Shown: positions 1-6,481, counted from the stretch's first letter. The stretch is 15,888 nucleotides of DNA from DAIOSQ01 sp036752465 (GCA_036752465.1 DAIOSQ010000049.1:1-15888), one strand, 5' to 3'. Program-made: numbers and translations. Notes: generated by a model from the sequence alone, not told the origin.

Positions 1-32
1 ATAAAGCAATAAAGCAATAAAGCAATAAAGCA
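1..32. repeat. 8-bp tandem repeat (ATAAAGCA x4), open at left edge
   Basis: Four perfect head-to-tail copies of ATAAAGCA fill the first 32 bases and stop at AATTTTATT. The array may continue to the left of the window. It lies beside a decayed insertion sequence and outside any reading frame I can support, so I see no phase-variation role within the window. Such arrays commonly vary in copy number through replication slippage. Confidence 0.85.
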
Positions 33-101
33 AATTTTATTGGAATGTTTATGATTGACGTGTCAATATTGAAACGTTCATCATAAAATTCAAAAATTAC
101 C

Positions 102-404
102 TCACAAAATATTCGCTACCATCGTCCAAATCATTTCGCGACAGAGATTATCCGTTACAAAGAATCGGCTTGGCATGATATTAGGATGCATGTCCAATAG
201 TAGATGAACATGATCCGCTTCACCGTCAAATTCGATTAATTCAATCTCCCATTTTGCAAATTGGTCGCGACAGATTTCTTCTAATCGTTCAAGAATGTCT
301 TTCGTAAAGCATTTATGTCGATATTTTGTCACTAACACCAAGTGATATGTTAGCTGGTAGACGCAATGCCGATGGCTTTTGTGTGTTTTAAGTGTTTTGA
401 TCAT
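102..404 (-). pseudogene. tnpA: IS200/IS605-family transposase TnpA, C-terminally truncated
   Basis: The first roughly 75 residues match Y1 (HUH) single-strand transposases of the IS200/IS605 family. They start with the common opening HCVYQLTYHLVLVTKYRHK and reach the HUH histidine pair in GEADHVHLLLDMHP, which coordinates the metal. The family then normally continues through about 60 more residues, including an amphipathic helix with the catalytic tyrosine. Here the sequence turns into an unrelated-looking tail after HPNIMPSRF and stops at 100 residues, with no catalytic Tyr. An internal deletion joining to a short remnant of the downstream part (the CRE tripeptide could be a trace) is possible. 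The protein should be inactive for strand transfer. The gene diverges from tnpB at 462. Confidence 0.85.
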
Positions 405-411
405 TATTTAA

Positions 412-440
412 TTGACACTAAATTTTTTGGCTAGGATAAT
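412..440 (+). promoter_or_regulatory. Sigma70-like promoter between the tnpA and tnpB relics
   Basis: TTGACA at 412-417 (perfect -35) and GATAAT at 435-440 (five of six matches to -10) are separated by exactly 17 bp. This is the best promoter match I found in the window. It points right, into the tnpB remnant (462) and then the Lcl-domain gene (667), with no clear terminator in between. It may therefore have been co-opted to drive that gene. The call rests on consensus alone. Confidence 0.55.
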
Positions 441-461
441 GATTCAACAGGATCACGGTCG

Positions 462-632
462 ATGCTCAAGGCGTACAAATATCGCATGTATCCAACCAAA
501 GCACAGGCAGCACAGCTGGCTGTCAAAAACTACGCGACCGGTTTTGTGGTTGAAGATTTGCGCATCAAGGGAATGGTCAAAAATCGCAAGTTATCACCTG
601 CGATACGTGATGTGAGCTGGGGTAAATTTTGA
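462..632 (+). pseudogene. tnpB: TnpB (RNA-guided nuclease of IS605) remnant with internal deletion
   Basis: Reading from ATG 462, the first 20 residues (MLKAYKYRMYPTKAQAAQLA) are the standard TnpB N-terminus. They are followed directly by VKNYATGFVVEDLRIKGM and NRKLSPAIRDVSWGKF, which belong to the RuvC II region of TnpB about 200 residues further on in intact proteins. A stop follows at once. The frame has been kept across the deletion, leaving a 56-codon open frame with a possible ribosome site AGGA at 448-451. The RuvC II glutamate (VVED) survives, but the RuvC I aspartate, the zinc finger and the RuvC III aspartate are gone. The product cannot be a nuclease, and the element's 3' guide-RNA region is also absent. 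Confidence 0.85.
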
Positions 633-654
633 CGATATTGACTTAACTGTTCAT

Positions 655-659
655 AAGGA
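655..659 (+). promoter_or_regulatory. Ribosome binding site that decides the start of the Lcl gene
   Basis: AAGGA at 655-659 is one base from the ATG at 661 but seven bases from the ATG at 667. Normal spacing therefore favours 667. Both starts are in frame and differ by two residues (M-K). Confidence 0.6.
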
Positions 660-666
660 TATGAAA

Positions 667-2145
667 ATGAAATTAAAGCAATTGATACGCAATCTCAGCG
701 TGGGTTTAAGTTTGTTCTTTGTTATTTCAACACCATATGCGGCTTTTCCATTATGGACCTTTGCGCCCAATATAAATTATCCCCCACAAGTTTCGATAAA
801 TCCAAGCCAAACAGCGACAGTCGTGTATACCGTTCAAAATCAATCTTATAAAGCTAAATCGTTAGTAATGAAGCCTATACCCGGGATTGTGCAATCATTT
901 CCCTGTCAACTGACACCTGTTGGTCAGCCAGGAAGTAGCTGCTCGTTAATACTTGCGGTCACTGGCAATGCGCTATCAACAGTGGGTGTGCATACCGGAC
1001 CTATTCTTTGCCAGTCCAATTCGAATGGAACCCCTAATTCCAATCAGTGTTACCGACCAAGTGCCGCTGACAGTTTAAATATTACGTTATCGAATCCCTC
1101 TGTTGGCGTAACAATTTCTGTTGATCCATTTATTTTGCTGATGGCAGAAGGTTCAACGGGAACCGTAACAGTTACTAATAACGCAAGCTCCTTGGCTTCC
1201 GCGCATAATGTGACTGCGACTATTCCTGGCGGAAGCAGTATTAGCATTCAAAGCACAACCTGTGGAAGCAGTCTTGCGATTGGTGCAACTTGTACGATTA
1301 CATTTGCTTCAAATACCCAAGAAGGACCAACCATCATTCAAGTTAAAGGCGATGATACCAATACAGCCAATGTATATGCTGCAGTCACCGATCAACCATT
1401 GATTCGTATTACAGGGCCTGCTCAGCAAAGCCAAATTGTCTCTACGGATGGGTTTACTGCGCTGGATTTAGAAATAACTAACGATTTAGACAGTATTTTA
1501 TATGCCAATAACATTACGGTTAGTGATAAAACTTCCTGTCCAAATTTGTCAGTAGACGCTTCGAACTGTACGAGCGTAGCGCCAGGGGCTAGCTGTCAAT
1601 TGGCGCTTACCACAACAACGCCATATGCACCTTGTACCATTACTATTAGTGGCAGCAATACAGGCAATAGTCCAACGACATTAGTCGCTTTTTCGCATCT
1701 AGGTGGATTGGTGTTTCAAAAAAGTGGGGCTAATGGTAAGGTCGTTATTGATGCTGGATCAGAGTTTACCAGTGAATGGACGTTCCCAAGTAAATCTGGC
1801 ATTCCTGGTGCATTCAGCGATGATGATGGGGTTGGCAATACCAATGCCATTGTCTTAAATTCAGCTTGCACAAACCAAACTGGCAAGTGTGCTGCTTTTC
1901 GCTGCAGAGCTATTAGCGCAGATTGGTACTTGCCTGCAAAAAATGAGCTTCAAGCCGTAATTTTAGCTCTGTGCCCTGGGTCAGTTTATCCTTGTGCTTT
2001 TGGTGCATTCAGTTCCACAATGTATTGGAGTTCAACGCAATGGTTTGCAGATACCAATGCGTATAGTATAGATGTTCCAGATGGTAATTATTTACCTGGA
2101 GATAAGTGGAGATCTGAACCGGTTCGTTGTATTCGCGATTTTTAA
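667..2145 (+). CDS. Secreted surface protein with C-terminal Lcl/DUF1566 domain
   Basis: This encodes a 492-residue exported protein. Residues 1-25 form a signal peptide (basic MKLKQLIR, hydrophobic core, cleavage after TPYA). The middle (about 26-340) is a string of beta-rich, Ser/Thr/Asn-rich segments resembling bacterial Ig-like or CARDB-like repeats, with paired cysteines spaced as in disulfide-stabilised domains (for example TTCGSSLAIGATCTITF). From about residue 346 to the end is a DUF1566/Lcl-type domain. Its signatures are the opening GGLVFQ, the core WYLPAKNELQ, then YWSSTQW, and the closing EPVRCIRDF. In Legionella this domain ends the collagen-like adhesin Lcl, and it is common in surface and adhesin-like proteins of Legionellales. 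There are no collagen repeats here. Adhesion or envelope display is inference from family. The gene stands alone downstream of an IS relic whose promoter points at it. The start at 667 rests on ribosome-site spacing; 661 is possible. Confidence 0.85.
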   Translation: MKLKQLIRNLSVGLSLFFVISTPYAAFPLWTFAPNINYPPQVSINPSQTATVVYTVQNQSYKAKSLVMKPIPGIVQSFPCQLTPVGQPGSSCSLILAVTGNALSTVGVHTGPILCQSNSNGTPNSNQCYRPSAADSLNITLSNPSVGVTISVDPFILLMAEGSTGTVTVTNNASSLASAHNVTATIPGGSSISIQSTTCGSSLAIGATCTITFASNTQEGPTIIQVKGDDTNTANVYAAVTDQPLIRITGPAQQSQIVSTDGFTALDLEITNDLDSILYANNITVSDKTSCPNLSVDASNCTSVAPGASCQLALTTTTPYAPCTITISGSNTGNSPTTLVAFSHLGGLVFQKSGANGKVVIDAGSEFTSEWTFPSKSGIPGAFSDDDGVGNTNAIVLNSACTNQTGKCAAFRCRAISADWYLPAKNELQAVILALCPGSVYPCAFGAFSSTMYWSSTQWFADTNAYSIDVPDGNYLPGDKWRSEPVRCIRDF

Positions 2146-2170
2146 ATAGTTCAGGGTAATAATTATCTAT

Positions 2171-2221
2171 GACTTTGTTAACTGGATTTTAATCATTATG
2201 ATAAAAATGACGAAAGTCCAG
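2171..2221 (+). terminator. Imperfect hairpin downstream of the Lcl gene
   Basis: GACTTT (2171-2176) can pair with AAAGTC (2213-2218). Alternatively CTGGA (2182-2186) can pair with TCCAG (2217-2221). The centre contains TTTT-ATCA against TGAT-AAAA. There is no T tract after the right arm, so this is at best a weak or factor-assisted end of the 667-2145 transcript, or an mRNA 3' stabiliser. Confidence 0.3.
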
Positions 2222-2232
2222 AAGACATGAGA

Positions 2233-2259
2233 TTGACATATAGGCAATGTGTATATAAT
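2233..2259 (+). promoter_or_regulatory. Sigma70-like promoter, distal
   Basis: TTGACA at 2233-2238 is a perfect -35 and TATAAT at 2254-2259 a perfect -10, but the spacer is only 15 bp. Using TAATTT at 2256-2261 gives 17 bp with a poorer -10. If active, transcription would begin near 2266, at the edge of the inverted-repeat cluster, about 285 bases before the next gene. Confidence 0.4.
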
Positions 2260-2260
2260 T

Positions 2261-2320
2261 TATCTTTAAACCTAGGTTCTGTGAACCAATTTTCAATTAA
2301 TTGAAAGATAAGCATTTTTT
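2261..2320 (+). ncRNA. Nested inverted-repeat element, possible small RNA or leader structure
   Basis: The outer arms TATCTTT (2261-2267) and AAAGATA (2304-2310) are exact complements. Between them are GGTTC-TGT-GAACC (2275-2287), a 5-bp stem with a 3-nt loop, and the perfect 16-bp palindrome TTTCAATTAATTGAAA (2291-2306), which competes with the outer stem. A run of six T follows at 2314-2319. The promoter-like motif immediately upstream would start transcription right at the first arm. It could be a short structured RNA ending at the T run, a leader element, or a protein binding site. I recognise no known RNA family. Confidence 0.3.
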
Positions 2321-2377
2321 ATAGTGTAATTCGATTGGGATCGGAAACAACACTAAATGGACTGCCTATGTCTTTTC

Positions 2378-2404
2378 AGTACAAGACTTCAGCTCTTGTT
2401 GACT
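2378..2404 (+). other. Hairpin in the leader of the 2551 gene
   Basis: ACAAGA (2381-2386) pairs with TCTTGT (2394-2399) across a 7-nt loop CTTCAGC. AGT (2378-2380) pairs with ACT (2402-2404) after a 2-nt bulge. Flanking TGCCT (2363-2367) and AGGCA (2412-2416) could close it further. No T tract follows, so a terminator is unlikely. Confidence 0.35.
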
Positions 2405-2428
2405 AAATAACAGGCAAATTGGTATTAT
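2399..2428 (+). promoter_or_regulatory. Sigma70-like promoter proximal to the 2551 gene
   Basis: TTGACT at 2399-2404 (five of six matches) and TATTAT at 2423-2428 (five of six) lie 18 bp apart. They would give a leader of about 115 bases to the ATG at 2551. The -35 sits on the right flank of the hairpin at 2378-2404. Consensus only. Confidence 0.35.
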
Positions 2429-2550
2429 ACTGAAAAATGCAATTGCCATCGTCGCGCGCAGTAGATTGCATTTGAGTTTTCTAGGATTATCTTCAATTTC
2501 GCGGTTGCGCTCATCAGGATGCTGCAACGGTTCAACGATAAGGTAGATGC

Positions 2551-3297
2551 ATGATGAAATATTTATTAGAAGGGTTTTTTTTCATAAAAAACACATTAAA
2601 TACAAGTTATATTTTAAACATACAGATTTCTTTGATAGTATGCAAAGCTTGCTACGATCTCTGTTTTGCTGATTCGCTGCAAAAGATTGTGCAAAAAAAT
2701 AAGCCTTTACTGATTACTAATGATTTTGAGGTGTATGCGGAACGGGGATGGCTACCAAAAGATTCCAACCAATTTTTAGGAGAGATATTACCGATGGTAA
2801 ATCAAGTTGCCAGGATCCAAAAGCAAAATCAGGTGGTATTGTCCCTACGCGTAAGTCGCATTATTTTCGCGCAAGATAAACAATTGATGACACATTTTTC
2901 GATGGATGGGATACCAACGTTGTTGATTGATCCCAGCGTCAATCAAAAAAGTCAAGTTGCTTCCGAGGCGCTCATCATGCGTGCATTTGCAGCCGCTGCG
3001 CAACATATCAATATACGTCATCTGTCGCGTATTAAGAGCAGCCTGCAATCCTGTATGATGAACATAGCGGCAGGTCTGGTCATAAATGAGTGTGATCACA
3101 GATTTTTTAATTTTGCAACCAAACAAAATCAAGCGCAAGACAGAATCTGTCTGATGACGACGCTGGTAATGACTTTAGCGATATTTATTGCTATTAGCCG
3201 ATCCTTAGCCAGTATAGAGCGTAGCATTAGACCCTACGCAGCATCTGCTGTGGAAGAACCATCTAACCCTGCTGTAATGCGTCAATCAGCGCTTTAA
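2551..3297 (+). CDS. Orphan protein of unknown function, probable C-terminal membrane anchor
   Basis: This encodes 248 residues that I do not recognise. AAGG at 2540-2543 lies seven bases before ATG 2551 (a second ATG follows directly at 2554). Residues 20-40 form a hydrophobic stretch with cysteines (ISLIVCKACYDLCFA) that could act as an export or anchor signal. Residues 199-219 (ICLMTTLVMTLAIFIAISRSL) are a convincing membrane helix, followed by a basic short tail. The region between (41-195) is mixed alpha/beta in character and not low-complexity. The last 35 bases overlap the 3' end of the E2 gene on the other strand. The gene is alone, AT-rich and flanked by structured intergenic DNA, which suggests lineage-specific content. 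That it is translated at all is inference from length, ribosome site and absence of a better frame. Confidence 0.55.
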   Translation: MMKYLLEGFFFIKNTLNTSYILNIQISLIVCKACYDLCFADSLQKIVQKNKPLLITNDFEVYAERGWLPKDSNQFLGEILPMVNQVARIQKQNQVVLSLRVSRIIFAQDKQLMTHFSMDGIPTLLIDPSVNQKSQVASEALIMRAFAAAAQHINIRHLSRIKSSLQSCMMNIAAGLVINECDHRFFNFATKQNQAQDRICLMTTLVMTLAIFIAISRSLASIERSIRPYAASAVEEPSNPAVMRQSAL

Positions 3298-4375
3298 GAA
3301 AACGGCTTGCTTCCCCGCCAGTTACTGCGCGATGATCAAAGCTCAATGATAATGGCAACATGGCGTGGCTTTCTATATTATCATGCTGACGAACGATTGT
3401 GTTGTATCGCCTACCGACTGCCAGTATAGCGACCTGTGGTGGTACAACAATAGGGGTGGCGTATTTGCCTGCAAACTTACCAAAATTGGATAAAGTAAAC
3501 GTTGCGCCTTTGAGATCATGGGCTGCAATGTCGCGATGTTCAACTGCACGTTTGTAGCCATTGATTATCTGGCGCAAGGTGTCATCGTCTTGTGCGGCTA
3601 CGTCGCGTATGACGGGTACGAAGAGACCTGCATCATGGTCCATGGCCAGCCCAAGATGCAGTTCGGTAGGGAATAATTTGATGGCGTTGCGTTCGCCATC
3701 AAACCAGGCATTGAGTGCAGGCTCTTTGCTGATAGCCATCACAAGTGCGCGGATCAAGCGCACTGTAATGTCTGCATCTGCTGGCCATTGTGCAATATCA
3801 GCATCATCAAAAATACTGGCTGCAGCGACTGCATGCTGTGCTTCGCTCATCGTGTGCGCCATAGAGCGCCGCACGCCATGTAAGGCCACATAGCCCTCTG
3901 CTGGTGGGGTTTTTTGCGCATGAGCCCGCTCAACATCCTGGTGAGTGATTGTGCCATCTGCTCCTGTGGGGGTAATCGTCATTAAATCAACTTGGAGTTT
4001 TTTCGCCAAGGATTTGACTGCAAAAGTTGCTTGAATCCGCGGGTGGTTGCTGCGCACAGAGCCAATTACAAAATTATCTTCTGAGCTGCTGGCTGACTCT
4101 TCTAGGTTGCCCACCACCGTGCCTTGGTCATGAGAGGGGACGGCACTGATAAATTCAATTAATGGATCGCCAGTTTTGATAATGTCGCCTGGTTGGCCAT
4201 AGATTTTGGCAATAATACCATCTTGTGGGCTAGGAACATCGACCACAGCCTTTGCAGTTTCCATAGAAACAAGCGGTTGATCCGTGAGTACATGATCACC
4301 TTCCGCCACATACCACTGATGAATTTCAGCGTCTGGTAATCCCTCACCTAAATCAGGCAACTTAAAAATATGCAT
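3263..4375 (-). CDS. pdhC: Dihydrolipoamide acyltransferase, E2 of 2-oxoacid dehydrogenase
   Basis: E2 core of a pyruvate-type dehydrogenase complex (370 residues). It carries the acyl group on lipoyl-lysine and transfers it to CoA. Residues 1-78 form one lipoyl domain with the lipoylation site in MHIFKLPDLGEGL...METAKA (K42; ETAKA rather than the usual ETDKA). Residues 110-150 form the E1/E3-binding domain (HPRIQATFAVKSLAKKL, GADGTITHQDVERA). From about 163 to the end is the catalytic domain, with LSNFGKFAGKYATPIVVPPQ and SLSFDHRAVTGGEASRF. The catalytic histidine is H348. The aspartate of the usual HRxxDG motif is Thr (T352). The start at 4375 has GGAG five bases upstream; a longer frame from a TTG at 4426 overlapping the E1-beta stop has no family support. 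It is third in the operon, 47 nt after E1-beta. The acyl substrate (pyruvate or branched-chain) is not fixed by sequence alone. Confidence 0.93.
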   Translation of the reverse strand: MHIFKLPDLGEGLPDAEIHQWYVAEGDHVLTDQPLVSMETAKAVVDVPSPQDGIIAKIYGQPGDIIKTGDPLIEFISAVPSHDQGTVVGNLEESASSSEDNFVIGSVRSNHPRIQATFAVKSLAKKLQVDLMTITPTGADGTITHQDVERAHAQKTPPAEGYVALHGVRRSMAHTMSEAQHAVAAASIFDDADIAQWPADADITVRLIRALVMAISKEPALNAWFDGERNAIKLFPTELHLGLAMDHDAGLFVPVIRDVAAQDDDTLRQIINGYKRAVEHRDIAAHDLKGATFTLSNFGKFAGKYATPIVVPPQVAILAVGRRYNTIVRQHDNIESHAMLPLSLSFDHRAVTGGEASRFLKALIDALQQG

Positions 4376-4422
4376 AATGACTCCAGGATTTTTCTCAGCA
4401 CAGGTTGTACCCAATCTTTGGC

Positions 4423-5400
4423 TCAACTATGGAGAGTATTGATAATAGTTTCTTTGATGCGATTCACGCTAGGAATATAGTATTTTTCTAATTGAAAATA
4501 GGGCATGACCGTGTCATAGCCGGTCACACGTTGCACTGGCGCTTGGAGTGCATGCCAGCAGTTTTCCATAATCTGTGCGCTGATTTCTGCGCCAACACCA
4601 CATGTTTTAGCAGCTTCGTGCACAATGACACAGTGGCCAGTGTGTGTCACGGACGCCAAAATGGTGTCAATGTCCAGCGGTTTGATAGTAGCGACATCAA
4701 TTACTTCGCAATCGATACCCTCATCTTGCAATTGTGTGGCTGCCTGCAAGGTCTCGTGGATACTGGCACCCCAACTGAGCAAGGTGATATCATTGCCTGC
4801 TTTTAAGGTGAAACATTTGCCTATGGGTAAGGCAACCCCATCATCAGCAACGGGTTGTTTGACCAGGCGGTATATCCGTTTGGGCTCAAGAAAGATTACC
4901 GGATCGGGGTTGCGGATGGCCGCTAGCAATAATCCGTAAGCGCGCTTGGGCGATGAAGGTATAACGACTTGCAAGCCGGGGATATGGGCAAATAATGCCT
5001 CGGTACTTTCGGAGTGGTGCTCTGGTGCTCGAATACCGCCACCAAATGGCGCACGAAACACAATCGGGCAGTGCAGACGGCCGCGGGTGCGATTTCTCAT
5101 GCGTGCGGCGTGAGTAATAATCTGATTCATAGCTGGATAGATAAAGCCCATGAATTGGAATTCAGCAACTGGTTTGAGACCTTGGACAGACATACCCACA
5201 GCAAGACCGGCAATCATTGACTCTGCTAAGGGTGTATCAAACACGCGGTGTTCACCAAAGCGCGCTTGTAGGTCCAGGGTGGCACGAAATACCCCACCAT
5301 TTTTTCCCACATCCTCACCAAAGATAACCACATTTTCGTCGTGTGCCAATTCATAACTGAGCGCTTGGGTCACTGCCTCTACCAGGGTGATATTATTCAT
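4423..5400 (-). CDS. pdhB: Pyruvate dehydrogenase E1 component, beta subunit
   Basis: Beta chain (325 residues) of the heterotetrameric ThDP-dependent E1 that decarboxylates the 2-oxoacid and acylates lipoyl-E2. The characteristic opening is NITLVEAVTQALSYEL, then FGEDVGKNGGVFRAT (about 27-41). The cofactor-contact segment FDTPLAESMIAGLAVG has E60 as the likely ThDP-activating glutamate. Other family blocks are PVAEFQFMGFIYPAMNQI, RAPFGGGIRAPEHHSES and the C-terminal VIDVATIKPLDIDTI. The ATG at 5400 is preceded by AAGGAGGG, the strongest ribosome site in the operon. It overlaps the E1-alpha stop by 8 nt (ATGAATAA), so translational coupling would keep the two E1 chains in step. A 24-residue in-frame extension upstream lies inside the E1-alpha gene and is not used in the family. 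Confidence 0.95.
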   Translation of the reverse strand: MNNITLVEAVTQALSYELAHDENVVIFGEDVGKNGGVFRATLDLQARFGEHRVFDTPLAESMIAGLAVGMSVQGLKPVAEFQFMGFIYPAMNQIITHAARMRNRTRGRLHCPIVFRAPFGGGIRAPEHHSESTEALFAHIPGLQVVIPSSPKRAYGLLLAAIRNPDPVIFLEPKRIYRLVKQPVADDGVALPIGKCFTLKAGNDITLLSWGASIHETLQAATQLQDEGIDCEVIDVATIKPLDIDTILASVTHTGHCVIVHEAAKTCGVGAEISAQIMENCWHALQAPVQRVTGYDTVMPYFQLEKYYIPSVNRIKETIINTLHS

Positions 5401-6481
5401 GAAGCCCTCCTTGGGCAGCACTTTCTTTTTGAGCCAGAAGATAGTTTGGTAGGGTGGCGTAGTGATAATCAAATATACTGTCTACCGATTGTGGTGGTTT
5501 AGACAAATACTCCTCAACTGCTTGCTGCACCTGTTGGGTGCAATCATGCTGGATGCTCGCTGCCAATTCAGCGGTGAGTATGTGACGTTGCTGTAAATAT
5601 TTGGTCATGCGTAACAAGGGATCTTTGGTTTGCGCCTCGCTCACTTCTGCTGGCGGTTGGTAACGGTTGGCATCGTCGGCGGTGGTGTGATCCGACAACC
5701 GATAACTCAGCGCTTCTATGAGCGTTGGACCGCCTCCGGTGCGAGCTTGCGCGATCGCCTGCCCGATGGTTGTGCGCAGCGCGATCACATCATTGCCGTC
5801 CACCATGATGCCTGCAAAGCCGGCTGCTATGGCTTTCTGGGCTATGGTGGTGCACGCAGTTTGCTGTTTAATATTGACTGAAATAGCCCACTGATTATTG
5901 TTGATGATACACACCATGGGTAATTTCCAGACGCCTGCGACATTCATGGCTTCATAAAAATCGCCTTCAGAAGTGCCGCCGTCGCCAACACATACTACGG
6001 CGACTCTTGCTTGTTGACGGTATTTAAAAGCAAATGCCACACCTGCAGCATGTAAACACTGTGAAGCAATAGGTACACAAATCGGCAGATCTTCAGAGCC
6101 GCACGCATAATTACTGCCACGCTCATCACCGCCCCAATAAGAAAAAATTTCAGACATCTTGACGCCTCGTTGAATCTGCGCGGCGTAATCTCGATAATAA
6201 GGTATCAAGACATCTTCTGCTTGCATGGCATGACCAATAGCGGTAGCAATGGCCTCTTGTCCACTGATGGGTGCATAAGTGCCCATTTTGCCGGTGCGTT
6301 GTAGTGCAATGGCCTTTTTGTCAAATGTGCGGGCCAGTAACATATTGCGATACAGTGTGACTAAGATTTCTGGGTTATCTAAGGTTTCAGGCAGAGGTGC
6401 GACCAAGCTGCCGTGCTGATTCAAAATTTGTACGTAGGGTATTTCAAAATGCGCTAGTATGTTCGACACCCTGCCTCCCAT
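5393..6481 (-). CDS. pdhA: Pyruvate dehydrogenase E1 component, alpha subunit
   Basis: Alpha chain (362 residues) of the same E1. The ThDP/Mg motif runs from GDGGTSEGDFYEAMN (GDG at 166-168) to NNN at 194-196, the usual about 30-residue spacing. YRDYAAQIQRGV (about 97-108) and the loop YRLSDHTTADDANRY are family hallmarks; the latter corresponds to the phosphorylation loop of eukaryotic E1, with no kinase implied here. It is first in the pdhA-pdhB-pdhC operon and diverges from pabB with a 72-bp gap. Start uncertain: ATG 6481 has only weak GGGA three bases ahead, while GTG at 6469 (residue 5, VSNILAHFEI) has GGGAGG four bases ahead. The GTG start may be the real one and would shorten the protein by four residues. 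No E3 (dihydrolipoamide dehydrogenase) gene lies in the window. Confidence 0.93.
   Translation of the reverse strand: MGGRVSNILAHFEIPYVQILNQHGSLVAPLPETLDNPEILVTLYRNMLLARTFDKKAIALQRTGKMGTYAPISGQEAIATAIGHAMQAEDVLIPYYRDYAAQIQRGVKMSEIFSYWGGDERGSNYACGSEDLPICVPIASQCLHAAGVAFAFKYRQQARVAVVCVGDGGTSEGDFYEAMNVAGVWKLPMVCIINNNQWAISVNIKQQTACTTIAQKAIAAGFAGIMVDGNDVIALRTTIGQAIAQARTGGGPTLIEALSYRLSDHTTADDANRYQPPAEVSEAQTKDPLLRMTKYLQQRHILTAELAASIQHDCTQQVQQAVEEYLSKPPQSVDSIFDYHYATLPNYLLAQKESAAQGGLHE

Larger units (their letters stand above)
43..632. mobile_element. Relic of an IS605-type (IS200/IS605 family) element
   Basis: A minus-strand tnpA fragment (102-404) and a plus-strand tnpB fragment (462-632) face away from each other. 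This is the divergent arrangement of IS605/IS608-type elements. Both genes are visibly broken: tnpA loses its C-terminal tyrosine helix and tnpB has lost most of its middle and its end. An imperfect inverted repeat outside tnpA (GAATGTTTATG at 43-53 against CATAAAATTC at 82-91, with inner arms ATTGAC 54-59 and GTCAAT 62-67) is where the subterminal hairpin recognised by TnpA would be expected. I cannot define exact termini or a flanking target tetranucleotide, so the boundaries are approximate. The element should be immobile on its own. Confidence 0.75.
2146..2550. other. 405-bp region without a recognised gene; several inverted repeats
   Basis: The stretch is AT-rich and I find no convincing protein gene on either strand. 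It contains, in order: an imperfect hairpin just after the Lcl gene; a promoter-like pair at 2233-2259; a cluster of nested inverted repeats at 2261-2310 followed by a T run at 2314-2319; a second hairpin at 2378-2404; and a second promoter-like pair upstream of the 2551 gene. A 12-codon open frame (2368-2406) overlaps the second hairpin but has no ribosome site. Intergenic regulation or a small RNA is possible. Confidence 0.5.

Noticed and set aside
1..32. CRISPR array
   Set aside because: The repeat unit is 8 bp with no spacers between copies; it is a simple tandem repeat.
462..632. Active RNA-guided TnpB nuclease with its guide RNA
   Set aside because: Two of three RuvC acidic residues and the zinc finger are missing, and the region that would encode the 3' guide RNA is absent.
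2368..2406. 12-codon frame overlapping a hairpin, resembling a leader peptide for attenuation
   Set aside because: No ribosome site, no run of regulatory codons, and no terminator with a T tract after it.
2845..3138. 97-residue minus-strand open frame inside the orphan gene
   Set aside because: No ribosome site or family signature seen; the plus-strand frame is longer, has AAGG at correct spacing and a convincing membrane helix.
4376..4426. Longer E2 start at TTG 4426 overlapping the E1-beta stop
   Set aside because: The extra 17 residues do not belong to the lipoyl domain, which begins at MHIFKLPDLGEG, and the ATG at 4375 has GGAG at good spacing.
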